Shown here: positions 4,420 to 10,391 of the stretch, one piece after another
Layout: every line of letters starts with the position of its first letter
How positions within the stretch are numbered: the stretch's first letter is position 1
Origin: a virus
Reading direction: 5' to 3' (one strand)
Length of the DNA stretch: 26,289 nucleotides
IMG/VR virus record: IMGVR_UViG_3300044645_000164
Coordinates: 1-26,289 of that record
Position numbers and translations under genes: made by a program
The notes under the pieces: model-generated
The model's database searches: none
Seen by the model: the letters and a program-made list of their open reading frames with translations, nothing else
What the model was told of the DNA's origin: nothing

Positions 4420-4605
4420 ATGATTGACCAACTCAAAAATTATTTCAGACTGCCATCACCAAAAGAACTGGCTGCCAAAGAACTTGAAATGGCACAGCGC
4501 AAGCTGTTAGAGGCTCTTAGCGCCCAAGAATACGCAAAGCGCATGGCTGAGTACCACCAAGACCGAATCAAACGCCTATCAGCTTATTTAAAGGAAGAAT
4601 CATGA
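4420..4605 (+). CDS. Small helical phage protein (LPSPKELAAKELEMAQRKLLEA)
   Basis: This 61-residue protein is predicted to be a single long coiled-coil-like helix (residues 14-55), rich in Ala, Glu, Lys and Arg, ending DRIKRLSAYLKEES. I recall similar short proteins (LPSPxxxAxxELExAxRxLLxAxxAxEYAxxM) in many phages beside single-strand annealing proteins, with no known role. The start at 4420 has GGAGG 8 nt upstream; an upstream in-frame start at 4357 is rejected because it adds non-conserved histidine- and tryptophan-rich residues. It overlaps the next gene by ATGA. Confidence 0.7.
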   Translation: MIDQLKNYFRLPSPKELAAKELEMAQRKLLEALSAQEYAKRMAEYHQDRIKRLSAYLKEES

Positions 4606-4796
4606 ACGCAGACTACATCATCAATGAAGTGGCACAAAATGCCGCCAGCATCTATGAGGGACAAGACCCAAGGGATCGCCTGGCTTACCAAGTCGGGATG
4701 CTTCAGGGCAAGATTCGCAGCCTCTGTTACTTAATCAACACGACTGCTGAAGAACTTAAACAACTGCAAATCGAACTTTCACAGGAACAATCATGA
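4602..4796 (+). CDS. Small helical hypothetical protein upstream of the annealing protein
   Basis: This 64-residue protein (MNADYIINEVAQNAASIYEG...) is predicted to be two helices, the second amphipathic (GKIRSLCYLINTTAEELKQLQIE). It is linked by 4-nt ATGA overlaps to genes on both sides, with AAGGAAG as ribosome site. No family is recognised. Its fixed place directly before the annealing protein suggests a replication or recombination accessory, which is inference from position. Confidence 0.65.
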   Translation: MNADYIINEVAQNAASIYEGQDPRDRLAYQVGMLQGKIRSLCYLINTTAEELKQLQIELSQEQS

Positions 4797-5347
4797 GCAT
4801 CGCTAACTTACTCAAAACCAATGTCAATGACCACACAGAAAAGAAAGCCAATCTGACTTATCTGTCATGGGCATGGGCATGGGCTGAAGCACTCAAGGCA
4901 GACCCAAAAGCCACCTTTAAAGTTGAAATGTTTGGTGACAAGTGCTTCATGGATATCAACGGCACAGCAATGGTATGGGTCACAGTAACCATGTTTGACA
5001 AGCCAATGACTTGCCAGCTTCCGGTGATGGATCACCGCAACAAAGCCATCGTGAACCCAGATGCTTTCCAAGTGAATACAGCCATCATGCGTTGCATGAC
5101 CAAAGCACTCAGTTTGCATGGTCTTGGCCTGTACATCTACGCAGGTGAAGATTTGCCCGATGGTGTAGAGCCTGAGTCAACCATTGAGCCTGACACCATG
5201 ACAGACTTGTTTGCTGCCATTGAAAGTGCCAGCACCCAAGAAGAACTGAAACTGGCTTACAAAATCGCTTATGCCGCTTGTGATGGTGACAAGGCTTGGC
5301 AGATGAAAGTGATTGCAGCCAAAGACAAAGCAAAGGCTAAATTATGA
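4793..5347 (+). CDS. DUF1071 / Sak3-type single-strand annealing protein
   Basis: This 184-residue protein starts with about 20 variable residues and then LTYLSWAWAWAEALKADPKATFKV (21-44), the signature opening of DUF1071 proteins. GTAMVWVTVTMFDKPMTCQLPVMD and FQVNTAIMRCMTKALSLHGLGLYIYAGEDLP (93-123) follow, also typical. The family corresponds to the Sak3 group of phage recombinases, which bind single-stranded DNA and anneal complementary strands. The acidic C-terminus (TDLFAAIESASTQEELKLAYK) is a linker-helix tail. The lambda-type exonuclease two genes downstream supplies the expected partner: the nuclease makes 3' overhangs and this protein anneals them. Length is usual. Confidence 0.85.
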   Translation: MSIANLLKTNVNDHTEKKANLTYLSWAWAWAEALKADPKATFKVEMFGDKCFMDINGTAMVWVTVTMFDKPMTCQLPVMDHRNKAIVNPDAFQVNTAIMRCMTKALSLHGLGLYIYAGEDLPDGVEPESTIEPDTMTDLFAAIESASTQEELKLAYKIAYAACDGDKAWQMKVIAAKDKAKAKL

Positions 5348-5553
5348 AAACAGATGAGGATGATGAATTCGACCGCATCGCCCATGAAGCAGAAATGAAA
5401 AGTGGTCAGCCATATCACTACGATATTTATGTCTCGCCCTCACAGCGCAATCAGGTGCTTGAGGAAGTGGCAAAAGAAATTCAGAAGATGACCGCCTTTG
5501 GTCAGGACACATTGGACAGTTTTAGCGTTTACATAAAAGGAATGAAAAAATGA
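5344..5553 (+). CDS. Hypothetical small acidic protein between annealing protein and exonuclease
   Basis: This 69-residue protein begins acidic (MKTDEDDEFDRIAHEAEMKSG) and continues with a helix (QRNQVLEEVAKEIQKMTAFG) and a short strand (DSFSVYIKGM). ATGA overlaps join it to both neighbours. No family is recognised. Its position inside the recombination pair suggests a cofactor or spacer protein; the sequence itself shows no catalytic motif. Confidence 0.65.
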   Translation: MKTDEDDEFDRIAHEAEMKSGQPYHYDIYVSPSQRNQVLEEVAKEIQKMTAFGQDTLDSFSVYIKGMKK

Positions 5554-6176
5554 TTGAAATGATGGATCAAGGGTCGGAATCTTGGTTTCAAGTCCGAATC
5601 GGCAAAGTCACCGCTTCCCGAGTAGCTGACGTTATCGCCAAGACAAAGACGGGCTACTCGGCAACCCGTGACAACTACATGGCCCAACTGGTGTGTGAAC
5701 GCCTGACGGGTCAAAAGGGTGAGAGTTTCACGAATGCTGCCATGCAACACGGCACAGACACAGAACCCCTTGCCAGAGCCGCTTATGAGGCACTCAAAGA
5801 CGTTTTGGTTGATGAAGTGGGATTTGTACCTCATCCCTCCATCATCATGGCTGGTGCTTCTCCTGATGGCTTGGTGGGTGATGATGGCCTCCTAGAGATT
5901 AAATGCCCCAACACTGCCACGCACATTGAGACTTTGCTGTCCCAATCAGTGCCAGGCAAGTACAACACCCAGATGCAGTTTCAGATGGCTTGCACAGGGC
6001 GGCAGTGGTGTGATTTTGTCAGCTTTGACAATCGCCTACCCGATGAACTTCAATTGTTTGTGAAACGAGTCCCACGGGATAACGAGTTCATTAAGCAAAT
6101 GGAAGATGAAGTGGTCAAATTCTTAAACGAACTTGACATCAAAATTGCTCAACTTATGGAATTAAAAAATGTCTAA
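5550..6176 (+). CDS. Lambda-type (YqaJ-like) 5'-3' exonuclease
   Basis: This 208-residue protein shows the YqaJ/lambda exonuclease core: QGSESWFQVRIGKVTASRV (7-25), HGTDTEPLAR (67-76, with the E72 equivalent), AGASPDGLVG (101-110, metal ligand D106), LLEIKCP (114-120, E116 and K118), and a following helix YNTQMQFQMACTG containing the conserved Q141. These are the PD-(D/E)xK residues that bind metal and cut DNA. The enzyme degrades one strand from a double-strand end and hands the other to the annealing protein encoded upstream. Length is close to lambda exonuclease (226). It overlaps the preceding stop (ATGA) and the next start. Confidence 0.9.
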   Translation: MIEMMDQGSESWFQVRIGKVTASRVADVIAKTKTGYSATRDNYMAQLVCERLTGQKGESFTNAAMQHGTDTEPLARAAYEALKDVLVDEVGFVPHPSIIMAGASPDGLVGDDGLLEIKCPNTATHIETLLSQSVPGKYNTQMQFQMACTGRQWCDFVSFDNRLPDELQLFVKRVPRDNEFIKQMEDEVVKFLNELDIKIAQLMELKNV

Positions 6177-6408
6177 ACTTTACGAAATCACAATTGTTTC
6201 AGGTAAATACAAAAACAAAGATGGTGTGGAAAAATCCCGCTATCAAAACATTGGCTCAGTTATTGAGACCAAGAACGGCCCGATGCTCAAACTTGACATG
6301 ATTCCGCTTATAGATGGTGGATGGAACGGCTGGGCATACATGAATGAACCAAAGCCCAAAGACGATTACAAGGGATTGCCAAAAGACGAGGAAGATATCC
6401 CATTTTAA
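6169..6408 (+). CDS. Small single-stranded-DNA-binding-like protein with acidic tip
   Basis: This 79-residue protein starts MSKLYEITIVSGKYKNKDG and has a beta-rich core (RYQNIGSVIETKNGPMLKLDMIPLIDGGWNGWAYMNEP), then a charged linker ending DEEDIPF. That last motif is the acidic tip found on bacterial SSB and on several phage SSBs, which recruits replication and repair proteins. It follows the annealing protein and exonuclease genes, completing a three-part recombination set. It is shorter than E. coli SSB (178), with a minimal OB-like core. I recall close relatives in many phages in the same position. The SSB role is inference from tail, composition and context. Confidence 0.7.
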   Translation: MSKLYEITIVSGKYKNKDGVEKSRYQNIGSVIETKNGPMLKLDMIPLIDGGWNGWAYMNEPKPKDDYKGLPKDEEDIPF

Positions 6409-6413
6409 GTAAC

Positions 6414-6428
6414 AGGGGCATTGCCCCT
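6414..6428 (+). other. Short strong hairpin before the winged-helix gene
   Basis: AGGGGC-ATT-GCCCCT forms a 6-bp stem with a 3-nt loop in the 34-nt gap between the SSB-like and winged-helix genes. No U-tract follows; the ribosome site AAGGAG comes 5 nt later. It could stabilise or process the mRNA or modulate translation. Confidence 0.4.
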
Positions 6429-6442
6429 AACAAGGAGAAATC

Positions 6443-6769
6443 ATGGACTATAAAGACGCATTTAAGAAAATTTTCGCCATGCCCGAATTCCCAAGAGTCA
6501 GGGCAAATGATCCCCTAACATCGTTTCAGGCAGCCGATTCAATCAAAGAATCTGCCACCCAACACCATCAGACAATCTTGGAGTGCCTCCAAACATATGG
6601 GCCACTAGGCAAGGATGGCATCTCAGCCTGTACCAATCTGGACAGCAATCAGGTTGCTAGGCGGCTCAACGAAATGAAAATGATGGGTTTGATTGAATTG
6701 ACAGGCAAAACAGTCAAATCCAACTCAGGCAGAAGTGAAAGAGAGTGGCAATGTACCCAATCGAACTAG
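6443..6769 (+). CDS. Winged-helix DNA-binding protein
   Basis: This 108-residue protein has a leader with ANDPLTSFQAADSI (26-39), then helices ATQHHQTILECLQTYGPLGKDGISACTNLDSNQVARRLNEMKMMGLIELTG (44-94), a typical winged helix: helix 1, a turn, recognition helix LDSNQVARRLNEM and wing. The start RxxDPxTSxxAA is seen in many small phage proteins of this type. It may regulate late early-genes or control replication. AAGGAGAAATC precedes the ATG. Its stop lies 19 nt inside the next gene. The target is unknown. Confidence 0.7.
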   Translation: MDYKDAFKKIFAMPEFPRVRANDPLTSFQAADSIKESATQHHQTILECLQTYGPLGKDGISACTNLDSNQVARRLNEMKMMGLIELTGKTVKSNSGRSEREWQCTQSN

Positions 6770-6930
6770 GCGGCAATCAGCCTGTTCACAGATTACGAAC
6801 TTGTAATAAATGTGATGAGACCAAGCCGCCAGAGGGTGGGGTTGATATGGGACACAAATGGATTTGCCAAACTTGTTGGATCATGCGTTTGACAGGCAAA
6901 CATTTGCGACAGAACTCAACTCAAAAATAA
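6751..6930 (+). CDS. Small zinc-ribbon protein, last gene of the rightward operon
   Basis: This 59-residue protein has CNKC (18-21) and CQTC (39-42), two CxxC pairs 17 residues apart, which would hold one zinc. The segment RTCNKCDETKPPEGGVDMG is familiar from a family of short phage proteins of unknown role. ATG 6751 is preferred; a GTG at 6745 in frame would add two residues. The gene overlaps the winged-helix gene by 19 nt and, at its 3' end, the convergent lysozyme gene by 15 nt. Confidence 0.65.
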   Translation: MYPIELGGNQPVHRLRTCNKCDETKPPEGGVDMGHKWICQTCWIMRLTGKHLRQNSTQK

Positions 6931-7392
6931 GGCTCGTTCGTCAATTCTGCGTTTTTGTAAGCCTTTGAGAACTTTGCCGCCAGCCATGCAGTACTTTAGA
7001 AGTTCCTCGGCAGCGCCCTCCATGTCACCCCTAAGTACCTTTTGGCGCAGGGTTGACCTCTGGAGTGTGCCAAGCCCTACATTGAAAGAAAATGAAACCA
7101 GTGCGTCAAACTGTCCTTGAGTAAGAGGCACAGGACAATAAGTAGCCACGCCTTTCTCAAAGCGAGCAAGGTCTGCCCTAAGTATTGCATCGACTTCCTC
7201 CATTGAGTGTTTTCGCATGGCCTCTGGCGGTGGCACAAAGGCATCCCTCTGGTCTATCTTGAGTTTGCCTTGCTCTGGAAACATGACATGACCAACCCCC
7301 ACAGTCCACAGCTTTGCCGGACATTTATAGGGATTTTGCCTCACGCCCTCGTGATGGCGAATCATGTGCAAGCACTTGTCTGAGATATTCAT
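6916..7392 (-). CDS. GH24 lysozyme (endolysin)
   Basis: This 158-residue protein of the T4/P22-lysozyme family hydrolyses the N-acetylmuramic acid to N-acetylglucosamine bond of peptidoglycan. The catalytic triad pattern E-8aa-(D/C)-5aa-T is exact: E15 (HHEG), C24, T30 (LWTVGVGH). Downstream LTQGQFDALVSFSFNVGLGTLQRSTLRQKVLRGD (92-125) is the conserved GH24 helix set. There is no signal peptide or SAR anchor, so it needs a holin to reach the cell wall; a holin-like gene lies directly upstream with an ATGA overlap. It is the final gene of the late operon. C24 in place of D is a known variant. Confidence 0.93.
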   Translation of the reverse strand: MNISDKCLHMIRHHEGVRQNPYKCPAKLWTVGVGHVMFPEQGKLKIDQRDAFVPPPEAMRKHSMEEVDAILRADLARFEKGVATYCPVPLTQGQFDALVSFSFNVGLGTLQRSTLRQKVLRGDMEGAAEELLKYCMAGGKVLKGLQKRRIDERALFLS

Positions 7393-7904
7393 TTGCCAAA
7401 AGCTCGACCACCAAAGTGGAAAGCAATGATTGAGGCAAACAAGGCTTGGGTGTCAGAATCCCACAACATTTCAGCCAACTCAGTGAACGGCACACCACGA
7501 TTCCAACCATAAGCAAACAGGCCAATGTCAATAAACAGCAAAAGGAAAAAGAACCCGTAAGTAATGACAGGGCGCACACTTGCTCTAAGGTTTTTCATCC
7601 ATGTGGATGTTCCCTCATTCAAACTTGTGTCATGGGCATAGACAGCTTGCATTTCAGCTTGTTGTGCACCAATCAGAACCTGAGTGGTGTTGGCTGCACT
7701 CTCGGTAGCCAGTTGCTCAGACTTGATGTGTTCAATGCGCTCTTGTGCCTCAAACCCAGCTTTTCGTAGTTCCAGTTCACGGGTAATTTGCATCTGGGCA
7801 AGGTTTAGCTCATGCTTCTTGTCTTGCCGATCTTGGAAGAACTCCAAAATCTTAGGCAGGCCACCCATCAAGAATGAGATTAGGGTTGAAAGTAGTGTCA
7901 GCAT
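7389..7904 (-). CDS. 3-TM holin-type protein
   Basis: This 171-residue protein has a hydrophobic N-terminus (LLSTLISFLMGGLPKILEFF), a long charged helix (25-90), then WMKNLRASVRPVITYGFFFLLLFIDIGLFAYGW (103-135) and TQALFASIIAFHFGGRAFGK at the end. WMxxLRAxVRPVITY and FxFGGRAxxK are signatures of the holin family first linked to gene transfer agent release. It would open the inner membrane so that the lysozyme encoded by the next gene can act. AAAGGA precedes the ATG. The long charged middle domain is normal for this family. Confidence 0.8.
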   Translation of the reverse strand: MLTLLSTLISFLMGGLPKILEFFQDRQDKKHELNLAQMQITRELELRKAGFEAQERIEHIKSEQLATESAANTTQVLIGAQQAEMQAVYAHDTSLNEGTSTWMKNLRASVRPVITYGFFFLLLFIDIGLFAYGWNRGVPFTELAEMLWDSDTQALFASIIAFHFGGRAFGK

Positions 7905-7913
7905 AGTGATCCT

Positions 7914-8525
7914 TTACTGTTTGCTTTTACTCAATATATTACTTGCAATCTGCAACATACTAATTGCCTTGTTTAAGTCGTTTGGTTCTTTGTCCCAACC
8001 AACAGTGATTTGCCCAACAAACCGACCTTGCTCTGGCGGCACACTCACACGGCATCCAAAGGTAACGCCCTTCTCAATGTACCAAAGCCCGATCTCACTT
8101 TGAGCCACGGTATATTCACTGCAAGGAATCTCATTCGCCATCAGTGCAATCACATCACGATTATTGGCTGAACTCTGAGTGAATAAGCCAACATCCAAAC
8201 CATCATGCGTTTTGTCTCTGCCCTCACGGGTATAGGCACGAAACAGAACCCTTGTCCCAAATAAAGGGTTTACTTTGAATATGGCAATGACTGTTGCATC
8301 AGTGTTTTTAAACAAATGCGCTGCAACATCTTCTGCTCTTTCCTCTGCAATCGTTGGGAGTTTCTTGTTCTCTTTGTAGGCATCAAATAGAAATGATTGG
8401 TTCTGCCAAACAAAGTACCCAGCAAAAGCAAACACCGCCATGAGTATCAGCGCAAACAGCTTGAATGGGCTATCCACATAAGACAGCACCTTGCTTAATA
8501 CGTCTGCTGGCTTTTCGTCACTCAT
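7914..8525 (-). CDS. Single-pass membrane protein with a soluble C-terminal domain, lysis cassette
   Basis: This 203-residue protein has a short cytoplasmic start, one transmembrane segment (FKLFALILMAVFAFAGYFVW, 22-41) and then a 160-residue soluble domain, predicted to be periplasmic, with an alpha/beta pattern (ATVIAIFKVNPLFGTRVLFRAY ... QSEIGLWYIEKGVTFGCRVSVPP). The soluble domain has a vague sensor-like (GAF-like) look, which I would not press. Position between the holin and other small membrane proteins suggests a role in lysis timing or envelope disruption. Its ATG overlaps the stop of the preceding 49-residue gene. Confidence 0.6.
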   Translation of the reverse strand: MSDEKPADVLSKVLSYVDSPFKLFALILMAVFAFAGYFVWQNQSFLFDAYKENKKLPTIAEERAEDVAAHLFKNTDATVIAIFKVNPLFGTRVLFRAYTREGRDKTHDGLDVGLFTQSSANNRDVIALMANEIPCSEYTVAQSEIGLWYIEKGVTFGCRVSVPPEQGRFVGQITVGWDKEPNDLNKAISMLQIASNILSKSKQ

Positions 8526-8671
8526 AGACCAATCATTCCAAGTAACTTATTCACGATCTTGTCTGACAGATCATCAGGCAAAAACTTGAGAAATCCAAGC
8601 ACCCACCAAGCAATGCAAAGCCTGACAAAGACTTTGAGGAATAGATCAAATTGCTTTTGGTACTCATTCAC
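8522..8671 (-). CDS. Small membrane protein (49 aa), GTG start, lysis cassette
   Basis: A GTG at 8671-8669 overlaps the TGA of the upstream gene (GTGA), and the stop overlaps the next ATG (ATGA), so the ORF fills the gap exactly. The product has a helical start (NEYQKQFDLFLKVFVRL), a hydrophobic core (CIAWWVLGFLKFLP) and a charged amphipathic end (DDLSDKIVNKLLGMIGL). It may be an antiholin, a pore protein or an accessory. Tight double overlap is the main evidence that it is real. Confidence 0.6.
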   Translation of the reverse strand: MNEYQKQFDLFLKVFVRLCIAWWVLGFLKFLPDDLSDKIVNKLLGMIGL

Positions 8672-9162
8672 CGACCACACCTTGTCTTGGCACAGAAATC
8701 TTGTATTTCAGCAATGCCCCAACCAACTGCGCCTAAGAGCATCACGATCACAACAACACCGACCGCCCATGCCATGTATTCTTCTTCTTCTTCTTTTCTT
8801 TTCTTTTCTTCTTCTTTGGCTTGTCTCGCTAAATGAGCATCTTCAATGTCCATCTGTTGCTGACGCTGTTTAATCTTGTTCCATACATCAGCACGACCAG
8901 TTGCCTGAAACAACAGCATCAATTCGGCCTCAAACCGCTTGGCCTCATCAAGCGCCATCTCGATCTGTAGAGCTGTACCAAGGTTTGATTTATTCCCTGA
9001 CCTCTTGGCTTCAACCATCGCCTTTGTTGCAACGCTTTTAGCGTCAAACATTTTGGCGATAGACGGGGCTAAACCAGCCAGATCATTTGCGACCTTGCTG
9101 GCTTTTTTGACTACGCTGATTGCACTTTGTAATCCTGCAAGCGCTGTTATGGGGTCAATCAT
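8668..9162 (-). CDS. Conserved phage protein: coiled coil plus C-terminal membrane segment
   Basis: This 164-residue protein starts MIDPITALAGLQSAIS. It has an alanine-rich helical part (3-85), a highly charged stretch of E and K coded by a GAA-rich run (KEEEKKRKEEEEEY, about 118-131), and one transmembrane helix (AWAVGVVVIVMLLGAVGWGI). I recall this type, MIDPITAxxxxQSAI...FDAK...GRxDxW, in many podovirus lysis or late regions; its function is unknown. Start 9162 is chosen because it overlaps the previous stop (ATGA) and because relatives begin MIDPIT; an in-frame ATG at 9183 would add 7 residues. Confidence 0.65.
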   Translation of the reverse strand: MIDPITALAGLQSAISVVKKASKVANDLAGLAPSIAKMFDAKSVATKAMVEAKRSGNKSNLGTALQIEMALDEAKRFEAELMLLFQATGRADVWNKIKQRQQQMDIEDAHLARQAKEEEKKRKEEEEEYMAWAVGVVVIVMLLGAVGWGIAEIQDFCAKTRCGR

Positions 9163-9302
9163 TTCCGTACAACCTTTACCCATTCAAGGCAAACAACCTT
9201 CCGGTTGTAAACATCACCTGTCCACGCCCACCTCACACAACGATATTCGACTTTTTCTGAAGTTCCTGTTAACAGAAACAGTGGCAAAAGAAGCCAAAGC
9301 AT
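9159..9302 (-). CDS. Small secreted protein (47 aa), VEYRCxxWxWTGDVYNRKVxC type
   Basis: ATG at 9302-9300 and TGA at 9161-9159 give 47 residues. The start MLWLLLPLFLLTGTS is a signal-peptide-like hydrophobic stretch; the rest is EKVEYRCVRWAWTGDVYNRKVVCLEWVKV. I recognise this short pattern, with two cysteines and WTGDVxNRKVxC, from small exported phage proteins encoded beside lysis genes. The two cysteines (22, 38) could form a disulfide in the periplasm. There is no lipobox, so it is not an obvious outer spanin. Its stop overlaps the next start. Confidence 0.6.
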   Translation of the reverse strand: MLWLLLPLFLLTGTSEKVEYRCVRWAWTGDVYNRKVVCLEWVKVVRK

Positions 9303-9309
9303 CCATTGC

Positions 9310-9507
9310 TCACAAGCCTATGATTTTTTTGACCAACTCGCCAGCAAAGCCTGGCCCGAGCAACACAGCCGCAATCACCACATAAAGCAAATACTCAATG
9401 CGGGTCATGCGCTGTGAACCTGACGCAAATGACTTCTCAATGGCGGTGTACCTCTCAGCACAGACCGCCTCATGAACCGCCAGCCGTGTGTCGGTATCCT
9501 CAAGCAT
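9310..9507 (-). CDS. XhlA-like small protein with C-terminal membrane anchor
   Basis: This 65-residue protein has an N-terminal helical region (EDTDTRLAVHEAVCAERYTAIEKSF) and a C-terminal transmembrane segment (YLLYVVIAAVLLGPGFAGELV). The layout, a coiled-coil-like head followed by one span, resembles hemolysin XhlA-type phage proteins that accompany holins. Its ATG overlaps the previous stop by one base (TAATG). It is the first gene of the lysis cassette after the spike and accessory genes. Confidence 0.6.
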   Translation of the reverse strand: MLEDTDTRLAVHEAVCAERYTAIEKSFASGSQRMTRIEYLLYVVIAAVLLGPGFAGELVKKIIGL

Positions 9508-9860
9508 TAGATACCCTCGCCCTGAACGATATAGACCGTAGAGGCACTAGAGGCCAAGCCACTGAAGAATGACTCACGCTGGAAGCGCAAGACCTCAACA
9601 GCACCAGGTGCTAAGACGATAGCGGCTGTAGGTGAACCAGCAGTGGGCGCAACAGCATTTGCCGTAGCGATTGCCGCTGTTGGGCCTATACCCAGAAACA
9701 CCGTATTGGTGCTTGAATTGATGATTCGGTACTGCCCTGTGCCTTGTCCATCAAAGCGTGAATCAACCAGTGCCTGAACGCCAGTAGAGGCAGAAGCAGC
9801 AGCTGGGATAACAACTGTTTGACCAAGGGGTGCAAATGCAATTTGTGAATTAGAGGCCAT
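9507..9860 (-). CDS. Hypothetical virion-associated beta protein
   Basis: This 117-residue protein is rich in Ala, Thr, Ser and Gly, with predicted beta-strands (YRIINSSTNTVFLGIGP, SPTAAIVLAPGAVEVLRFQ, STVYIVQGEGI). The pattern resembles small phage decoration or accessory structural proteins encoded near capsid or spike genes. AAAAGGAG precedes its ATG. It has almost no Lys or Cys and no membrane segment. A structural role is inferred from composition and its place in the late operon. Confidence 0.6.
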   Translation of the reverse strand: MASNSQIAFAPLGQTVVIPAAASASTGVQALVDSRFDGQGTGQYRIINSSTNTVFLGIGPTAAIATANAVAPTAGSPTAAIVLAPGAVEVLRFQRESFFSGLASSASTVYIVQGEGI

Positions 9861-9861
9861 G

Positions 9862-10110
9862 TCAGACTCCTTTTGCAGCTAGGGCTGCTTGGTAGGCAGA
9901 AATTACTGCGGGAGTGTGGATAGATGCGGCGATGGCTTGCACTTTGGCATCTTCAGCACTGTAGTCAGCGCCAGGCACGACAACATGGCGGTGGAATTGG
10001 CTACTGATTTCCTTGCCATCTTCTTTGATAGCGGTTTTGGTGCGAACTTGAATGCAGCCGTTTTCAATGACTTCAATTAAATCAACAGAGATAACTTTTT
10101 CGAGGGACAT
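9862..10110 (-). CDS. Hypothetical late protein with alpha/beta layout
   Basis: This 82-residue protein is made of a beta hairpin start (VISVDLIEVIENGCIQVRTKTAIKEDGKEIS) and a helix-rich end (AEDAKVQAIAASIHTPAVISAYQAALAA). The HRHVVVPGADYSAEDAKVQAIA stretch is familiar from small phage proteins downstream of tail fibre genes, without known role. A good AAAGGA site precedes the ATG. Confidence 0.6.
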   Translation of the reverse strand: MSLEKVISVDLIEVIENGCIQVRTKTAIKEDGKEISSQFHRHVVVPGADYSAEDAKVQAIAASIHTPAVISAYQAALAAKGV

Positions 10111-10121
10111 GATATTTCCTT

Positions 10122-10382
10122 TTAGCAGTCGGTTGCGCCAGCAAATTCTGGCAAAGTTTTCAAGTGCGTGTACGCTTGTTTAATGACATTCTCACCATCA
10201 AGCGAATACTCAAAGCCATAACAATTAACTTGTACTGGCTTCTTTGTGTTTTCAGCAGACGCAAAAATATTTACCGCAATAGTAGCTGGTTGATTTTTTA
10301 CAATGCTTACGTTTTCTACACGAAAATATGCTTCATTGGCAGTCAAGCCTTCAGCAGTTTCAAATGATTTTTTCAGTGCCAT
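10122..10382 (-). CDS. Hypothetical small late protein after the tailspike
   Basis: This 86-residue protein (MALKKSFETAEGLTANEAYFRV...) has alternating strands (ENVSIVKNQPATIAVNIFAS, VQVNCYGFEYSLDG) and a C-terminal helix (VIKQAYTHLKTLPEF). AAGGAGAAATA precedes the ATG. It is a type seen beside tail fibre genes in phages and may be a fibre accessory or an assembly factor. No catalytic signature is visible. Confidence 0.6.
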   Translation of the reverse strand: MALKKSFETAEGLTANEAYFRVENVSIVKNQPATIAVNIFASAENTKKPVQVNCYGFEYSLDGENVIKQAYTHLKTLPEFAGATDC

Positions 10383-10391
10383 TATTTCTCC

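Noticed and set aside
8776-8812. CTT/TTTTC-rich tract as a microsatellite
   Set aside because: It codes for a charged E/K stretch in the coiled-coil protein and is imperfect, so low complexity is explained by the protein.
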